The notes under the pieces are model-generated. The model had not been told where the DNA came from and did no database searches. It saw nothing but the letters and a program-made list of their open reading frames with translations. This document shows positions 57,744 through 64,000 of a DNA stretch of 64,000 bases, piece by piece. Made by a program: the position numbers and the translations under genes. The DNA is from Lumbricus rubellus (Eukaryota > Annelida > Clitellata > Crassiclitellata > Lumbricidae), in the NCBI GenBank assembly GCA_945859605.1, contig OX243814.1:38797630-38861629 (forward strand). The letters are read 5' to 3'. Each line of letters starts with the position of its first letter. The first letter of the stretch is position 1.

Positions 57744-58100
57744 TACATGTACAACACTGGTGCATAGCTACCGTATATAGCCTATAATTATGCGTGACGT
57801 TTTCCATTGGCTTCCACTCAAGCAGCGATTTGAGTATACATGTAGTATCTCTAGTTCTCTACTCTAGTCTGGCGCTGCAAGCTAGACTTTGCTCCTACAT
57901 GTACTTACATGTACCATTGTACTCTTAATGTTCGCCATTTTTGCTCCCTTCGATTGACTAAACAAAGTCTGCTCTCAGACCCTTTTGCTCGTACTTTCAC
58001 TATACAGAACTGTGCTTTCTCTGTGGTAGGACCCTCAACCTGGAATGGTCTTCCTTTGACACTTCGCTTCCTTTTCAAATATAAGCCTACAATTTGATAT

Positions 58101-59627
58101 GGCGTGTTAATTGCAGACGATGCATTGGCAAATAGGCAAATAGGCTAAACTCATTCAACGCAGTAATAATTGCCTCAGAAAAATATTCCCTCAGAATATC
58201 CGCCATTATCAGCGCTATGCAAACATGAACTCCAATAAAGAAGTAGGACCTACTCCGAAAGACGTAGTCTCTCACCTAGTAAACCAAAGGCTGATTTATG
58301 ATAGACTACAGAGCGAAATTGAAATTGAAGAGAGGAAGTCCAGAAAGACCAAGGGAGTTTTAGTTATTGGACTGTTGAAAGGCGCTACATTTCCCTAATG
58401 TTTCTGATGAGGGATATAATTTTGGACAATAAGTAGGCCTACACAGTAGCCTAGGCCTACATGTTTTCTCAAAGAATGGTTTTTCATTCAAATTGTCGTG
58501 ACTGTATAAGAGTGAATAAAAACTCCAACAGCTCGTATCGAGGAGCAATGTCAGTCTTTAGTGGTCATCACCCTAAGTGCTAAACTAAAGCCTCATGAGC
58601 AAAGCACAAAAGGCAAGCCAACCCGTGGCCCGCGGACCCATATCACGCTGAGCGAGGAAGACTATTTCGTCGACGGAGGAAATATTCTCTCCCTCGGAGA
58701 CTTTATTTCAGAATTAGGCCTATTATGCTCTTCCGGACCAGACTGGTGGCGAATGTATTCTGGAACAGATCCGCCGCGGGATGAAAATCAGCTTTGAAAT
58801 ATAGTAGGCCTACTCTCCGGGTGAAGACTTTTAGGCACGTAATAGGCTATAGGCAAAGCAGTCAGTTGTCTCCGGCGCCACTCTCTAACAAATGATGAGT
58901 TTTAGCACCTATACATTTTTCACGCTTTTAGTCATTTCCCAAAAGTTGAATATTATCCTAGCTCGAATGAATCATTAAAATGAAATGATAAAATATACTA
59001 ACTCAGCTGACTGAAAATACTCTAGCTGGTTCATCGTTGAGTTTTGACGTGGGGCAAAATATTTAGTAGCCTAGGGATTATGCTTTGCCTGTGTCACCAT
59101 TTGGGCTAGGTCCGGTGTCGCGGAAGTTTCTACCCCTTTAAATCTTTCCGGGGGGATGGAATATATCGGGTAGGGGGGGGTCTATAGAGTATCCGGGGAT
59201 AAACCATTGTATCCCAAGTCTTGAGAATGAGTAGGCTACCATCGGCGTAGGACTTAATTGGTTTAGCTCTGGACAGAGACGGATCGAAGAAGCAATCGGG
59301 GCATGCCCCATTCAGAGATTTGCACAGGACACGCCCCCCCTCCATCATGTTTCAACAAGCCTCGAATCATTGCAGTGAGAGAGAAAAAGTAGCGTGTGAC
59401 TAAGAAAAGGGTTCATCAGATTTCTTCGGTGAAAGACCAACGAGAATTTCGTTGACCCAATACAAAAATTGGTGCCCTTCAAAAATTTCTGTAGCCTATC
59501 AGCTCCTGGCTCTGTATTGAGTTTATCTCTGGGTTGGGTTCAGCTCTGGATTGAGACTTAGCTTTGGATTGGGGATTAGACCTGTAGGCCTAATGGCCTA
59601 TTGAGGTTAACTCTATATTGGTTTAAC
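58101..59627. other. Non-coding stretch
   Basis: No supported exon. A 78-codon frame at 58561-58797 (+) reads smoothly (RTHITLSEEDYFVDGGNILS) but has no recognised domain or splice context. Confidence 0.4.
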
Positions 59628-59897
59628 CAGGGCTTAAAGTGTGGCAGGACGGTCATGGACGGCGTCCTGGCACTTATTTTCAAATATATGTGCCGTCTTG
59701 CCACTTATTTACCAGGGGCGGATCCAGGATTTCTGGTTAGGGGGGGCGTAAATACCACCAATCCAATCCCGCATATATATATATATATATATGAAATTAG
59801 ATCACGCAAAACTATAGGCCTAATGATCCTTTTTTATAGAAAATGTTATGGAACTATAAAAAAAAATATATAGTTTCTCATATAAAACCACTGGTCT

Positions 59898-60204
59898 CAT
59901 AGGCGTACGAGGCGGGGGTGCAGGGGGGGGGCAATTGCCCCCCCAAATTCGGGCAAGTTTGATGTTTTTTTCGGGCAAAACAGACCCAAACGACAAAAAA
60001 AAAGGGTCGTCAAGTTTTGGGCGAGTCTGGTTTTTCGGGCAAAAATAGTCGCGGACGACTAAAAAAAAAAAAAAAAAAAGGTCGTCAAGTTTTGGGCAAG
60101 TCTGGTTTTTCGGGCAAAAATAGTCGCTTTTTGGCCGGAAAAATTTTTCGGGCAGAAGTTCAATCTTTGCCCCCCCCACTTCTGAAACCTCCCGTACGCC
60201 TATG
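59898..60204. mobile_element. Inner MITE, CATAGGCGTACG family, 307 bp
   Basis: Ends CATAGGCGTACG and CGTACGCCTATG, perfect 8-bp duplication ACTGGTCT (59890-59897 and 60205-60212). Sister of 55821. Confidence 0.94.
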
Positions 60205-60476
60205 ACTGGTCTCCACTGAAGAAGGTTAACAGTGAAACGATTATAAATCAGTTATCGGTTTTGATCATGCAACCCTTGATAAAAAAAGAAATAATTAAGT
60301 GTCACACGCCAGTGGATTAAGCAGTGTCATTCTCCTTGGATGCTTTCTGGCGTAGGCATTGATAACGTCATCAATGTCTAACTTGATGTCCTTGTCACAA
60401 TGTGGATGCGCCTCATCCATGGACCGCACGCCACTGAGCGTTAAGAGAATGATTATATGAGTACTATTGAGTAGGC

Positions 60477-60839
60477 CAGTGCTTAAAGCGTAAAAAAGAA
60501 GTGCCAGGACGCTGTATTGCAATTGGTCGTCAATGGCGGCGCGAAGTTGCGAGTGCCGAAGGCACGAAGCCCGTTCCGACTAGGGGGTCTGGGGGAGCGT
60601 TGTAAGCTCCCCCAGCGGGGTGTGGGGCGGAGCCCCAGCGACCAGCGCATTTTTGGCTGTGTCGACCTCAAATGGAGCCATTTTTAGGCAGTCATGGCCG
60701 GTCGTCCGTAACTGCATGGACGCCGTCTATGCAGTCATGGACGACCGTGCTGGCCAAATAAGTCATAGGACGGCGTCCTGCCTCAAAAATAAGTGCCAGG
60801 ACGCCGTCCATGACCGTCCCTGCCACACTTTAAACCCTG
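60477..60839. mobile_element. Inner MITE, CAGTGCTTAAAG family, 363 bp
   Basis: Ends CAGTGCTTAAAGCG and CACACTTTAAACCCTG, perfect 8-bp duplication GAGTAGGC (60469-60476 and 60840-60847). It is the same family as the outer element. Confidence 0.92.
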
Positions 60840-61449
60840 GAGTAGGCCTAGTTCTATATCCTTGATTTGCTTTTGTCCATAATATCGGCAGCTGAACGCT
60901 TTCGGCAGCTATAATCAGCACGACGAATTTCAAAATTATATTGATAATCATATGCCATCTTTTGAGATTTACGCCTAAGATAGGCTTATGTCTTACCAAC
61001 GGCAGTCGGCTTATTCGCGAATGATAAAAGTGCTTATTTAAGCCGTTTTGATGGCGGACCACTCGACATATTTTTGAATTGACCAATTTCTATTTACGTA
61101 AATTTTGTCTGTACATGAACTTTGTGAATGACGTAACGGCAAAAGTCATTGGTCACGTGCCATGGGCAACGTCTGCTAGCAACTCAGGTAAGTAGGTAAG
61201 AGAGCTCCGGTAAGAGAGCTCCATTCTGACCGGTCCAGCTACTTCAAGCATCCTATTCCCAAATTGCAATTATACTAGTTTTAGGTCAGTTCGGCAGGTT
61301 TAGGGGGGCGTACGCCGGCTCCGCCCCCTCTAAATCCGCGCCTGTTTACCCAGCACACCTCAAAATGCAAGGGTCGTCCTGGCACTTTTTTTGGAAAGGT
61401 AAGGGGCGTATTGGCACTTCGCTTTTGCACTTTTAGCACTGGGTTTAGC

Positions 61450-62700
61450 TCTGGATCGGGATTTAGCTCTGAATTAAGGTGTAGCTCTGGAGATTGGTTT
61501 TGCACTGGATTGGCGGTTTATCTCTAAATTGAAGCTCAATTTGTAAAGACCTTGCAAGCGTTCAGCTTTGAGTTTTTTTCATAAGAAAAATAATGTAGGC
61601 TACTAGATGGATCATGGTTTCTAAACCCCGATGAAACCTTAACAATAATTATTCGTGGCTCATTAATTATGCTTAACTTGGCACCGATATTTGACATCGC
61701 CAAGCTAATAGACCAAGTAACAAGTTGATAACCAGGCAGTCAATCGCAATTTTTATTTGTTCAGTAGCCTAGAGTAGGCCTACAGTTTGAAAGAAGACCG
61801 GATGATAAAATCATTGCTTAGTCATAGCAGCCATGAAGACGACAGTAGGCCTACTGTTGCCAGCAGGCTTTCAATGTCTTTTTAATGTTCAACTGTGTGG
61901 TGAGAGGTTAATTTATTCGGGCCCCTTTATCATGATGTTAACTCAAGTAATTCGAGGTAACTCCCCAGGTGGACCCAGTTGTTTACAAAGTACTGTAAAA
62001 AATTAGATTAGGCCCTAAAACAGAATTGTGCAATAGATGTGTCATTGAGTCATAAGGTTATTGGCGTCAGAAGTTTTCCCACATAGGCCTAGGAATTTTC
62101 CAATGTTTTCAGCTGCTGTGCCAAATGCAAAATGGGGCATTTACAAGCTGAGCCAATAGGCCACTTTGTAGACTACATGCATGCAAGCCTCGTAACTATT
62201 TTATTTAAGGAAAGCAACACTGATCAGACAGCATGGTGTTCACAATTATTTTTAATGTAATTGTCTCTTATCATGTCACGCCTATTATTATTATATTCAA
62301 CCACTACCATCTCCTTGTATTCTGCCAAGCAGCATAAATTATAGATTACAGTCTAATACAACTATTACCACAACTACTACTTGGTCCTGAGAGCGGGAGG
62401 AATTTTTTACTCTTGTCATGTCTCTTGTTTCCTGATGTCCTTTTTAGTACCCTATGTACATGCATCATCGGTTTCTTAAATCTAATTCTACAATATTATT
62501 GGCCAGTGAGTGAATATCATTGCTAATAATTATATAACAATATGCAATTTAGGCCCTACATGGAAAAACATTCTGCAGGCTAACCTGTCCTTACAGTTTT
62601 TCTGGGTAATGTCATTCCTGTGGGAAACGCCTCCCCCAGAAATGCCAAGGTTAAACACTGTACGATTAGGGCTCACGGTTTGAAGAGAAGGCACAAAATA
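61450..62700. other. Non-coding stretch
   Basis: No supported exon or bounded element. Confidence 0.45.
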
Positions 62701-62711
62701 AGGCACATTTT

Positions 62712-62920
62712 ATGGGGTACTGTGGTGCAGTGGGCATGTTCGTTGTAGGCTCGAATCCACTTCAAGCCGCCGTTTAGGGACATTGAGTATGCCCTTCACT
62801 CGCAATTGCTTGGGTGTTTTGGCGTGAAACTCCGATGCAGTGTCCACGCTGTGGTCGGTAGCGTCTCTCAGTAGAGAGCCTGACATGGCGCTATAGAACT
62901 GAAGAAATAAATAAGTAAAT
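62712..62920 (+). repeat. tRNA-derived SINE
   Basis: An A-box-like TGTGGTGCAGTGGG, a B-box-like GGCTCGAATCC about 35 bases on, a unique body, and a tail GGCGCTATAGAACTGAAGAAATAAATAAGTAAATC that looks like a LINE-type 3' end. Confidence 0.6.
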
Positions 62921-63065
62921 CAATTAAATACTATAACTCTGTTAACATCATCATGGATAAATTTAGAGATGAACTCAATGGAAAAACCGAAGAATAATAG
63001 TTCTTTTCAAAGAGTACCGGTAGTTTTTTTTATAATCATAGAGTTAGAAGTTCCATACAATAATA

Positions 63066-64000
63066 TAGGGTGACACAAAAGTTCGTTCACCGTTTTCAAA
63101 ATGCGATATCTCAGTAACGGTTTCATATTTCTTTTTAATATTTGGTCAGTGTATGCATCAGTCAAATGAAAGATATTGGTACAAATTTGATTATGATCCG
63201 ATCCGTTTTCGCCATTATTTATAAAAAAATGTAAAGACGACCAGTTTTTGCGGAAAAACTGCGTTCATCAAATTTACACATGTAGTAAAGAACATGTGTA
63301 TACGCCTAGCCTCGTATACAAGCATGACAAGACACTTTTGTTACCTATATAGGACATACACAGACGTAGGTTATTAGCGTACAGTATCTCCTTTCTGCTT
63401 AATGACGGCACTGACTATAATATCCAGCATAGAAAGAGTAAGCCTACGTTTCGCCTGCTCCAAAGATGAAGTTTAGGCCTTCGATGATGGTTTGTGGTGA
63501 GATGACTGCCAGGGGTCTCACTAAACTTCAATTTGTGCCAAATGGTACCAGACTGAACTCGCAGTACTACATACATCACCAACATTCTCGAGCAGATCGT
63601 GAAGCGAGCGTTCGAGAGAGAAAATGACAACGGCAGTGTCATGCAACGAAAGTTGTTGGTTGAGCAGGATGGCGCACGCTGTCTATAGGCTACATCAGCT
63701 GTGACGATAAAGTGGCTAGACGACAACCTTCCGTCACACATAAAGCCGAAGGATTGGCCACCCAACTCTCCGGACCTCTCTCCTATTGAGAACTTGTGGA
63801 GTATTTTATCTCTCAGCGTTTATAAAGATCCTGAGCCAAGGAACGTTGATCAGCTCAAACGTCGCCTCCAACGAGCGTGGAGATCGATAGCAGTTGGGAC
63901 ACTACAGACGCTGATCCAGTCTATGCCGGATAGAGTCAGTGCTGTCATTAAGCAGAAAGGAGATACTTACGCTAATAACCTACGTCTGCATGTCCTAGGT
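63066..64000 (+). pseudogene. Tc1-type transposon relic with rearranged ends
   Basis: Starts near TATAGGGTGACACAAAAGTTCG (TA then a terminal-repeat-like end). Plus-strand frames from about 63663 read QDGARC, then WPPNSPDLSPIENLWSIL, the last catalytic block of Tc1/IS630-type transposases, and a full C terminus to about 63975. The N-terminal half is missing. A 54-bp piece at 63361-63414 is an inverted copy of 63938-63990. It runs to the window end. Confidence 0.78.

Larger units (their letters stand above)
55205..58100 (+). pseudogene. CR1/Jockey-type LINE relic split by three transposons
   Basis: RT text NRLRFNLFKTLLIWLGTRQL and VRDLGVTLDQ lies before 55437. It resumes at 55803-55820 and 56153-56345 with YYQLRQLRTVAH-type text (one frame shift) and LLIARLSFPDRVLRSA. 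The C-terminal part follows at 57790-58080 with VFHWLPLKQRFEY and CAFSVVGPSTWNGLPLTLR. Intervening DNA is a hAT element, a CATAGGCGTA MITE and a mariner-like element. The C-terminal WNGLP block is typical of such LINEs. Non-functional. Confidence 0.82.
59713..61344. mobile_element. Middle layer: CAGGGGCGGAT-type element, 1632 bp
   Basis: Ends CAGGGGCGGATCCAGGAT and ATCCGCGCCTG, 5-bp duplication TTTAC (59708-59712 and 61345-61349). A 5-bp duplication would suit an hAT5-type or other superfamily. It contains two further MITEs. A fragment at 60300-60436 ends in CGCACGCCACTG. Confidence 0.72.
59628..61441. mobile_element. CTTAAAGTG-family hAT-like element, outer layer of a nest
   Basis: Starts CAGGGCTTAAAGTGTGG and ends TTTAGCACTG. 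Flanks GGTTTAAC (59620-59627) and GGTTTAGC (61442-61449) match at 7 of 8. The element is split at 59713 by a larger insertion. Closest intact relative is at 22277. Confidence 0.85.

Noticed and set aside
57909..58097. Plus-strand 62-codon ORF as a cellular gene
   Set aside because: VVGPSTWNGLPLTLR is a LINE C-terminal block continuous with the relic to its left.
60295..60522. 75-codon minus-strand ORF with a hydrophobic start (signal-peptide candidate for gene B)
   Set aside because: Lies inside nested transposons and ends in a transposon terminal-repeat-like sequence (CAGTGGCGTGCG).

Overview
The window is eukaryotic DNA from a multicellular animal: short coding exons with GT-AG introns, many nested transposons, tRNA-derived SINE-like repeats and long microsatellites. 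Three features suggest an invertebrate deuterostome, most likely an echinoderm. They are a sea-urchin-egg-lectin (SUEL) domain gene, a Gmr1-like LTR retrotransposon (a pol domain order described in deuterostomes), and the abundance of the octamer TAGGCCTA. The species assignment is inference. No bacterial genes, tRNA, rRNA or CRISPR were seen.

Three candidate cell-surface receptor genes make up the cellular coding content, and all their exon joins are phase 1. Gene C (+, about 0.3-7 kb, 5' end outside the window) has three immunoglobulin-type exons and a candidate membrane exon. Gene B (-, 51.9 to 41.9 kb) has three Ig exons, a transmembrane exon and a last exon whose cytoplasmic tail carries six tyrosines, one in an ITIM-consensus motif, and a proline-rich SH3-type motif. 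Gene A (-, 31.6 to 24.3 kb) lies downstream of B on the same strand. It encodes SUEL lectin, CUB-like, CCP/Sushi, transmembrane, and a long tail of five tandem modules, each pairing a YLxP motif with a YLDLV-type motif (YLDM in the first); in four of the five the tyrosines are exactly 15 residues apart. No signal-peptide exon was identified for any of the three. An acidic/histidine-rich open segment near 21.5 kb on + could be a further exon.

Most of the rest is mobile DNA. 0.8-2.2 kb is a 1.38-kb near-perfect palindrome. 2.9-9.1 kb holds hAT-type elements with 8-bp target duplications, a LINE relic, two mariner relics and an assembly gap (8048-8247). 11.1-18.2 kb looks like one DNA element with two inverted minisatellites, split by a young Gmr1-like LTR retrotransposon (12675-17687). 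18.2-20.5 kb has a SINE and two 5'-truncated LINEs set in TAA repeats. 36.4-37.0 kb is a foldback element. 44.1-49.7 kb has two foldback mariner-like elements and a CACTA-like element built on a 6-copy satellite. 55.2-61.4 kb contains two nested transposon stacks. 63.1-64.0 kb is a Tc1-type relic.

Functionally, genes A and B look like recognition receptors (lectin-type and Ig-type) that would signal through tyrosine phosphorylation and SH2 adaptors. The receptor cluster with modular, symmetric exons, and above all the repeated two-tyrosine tail of gene A, is the most notable content. Function is inferred from domain content only.
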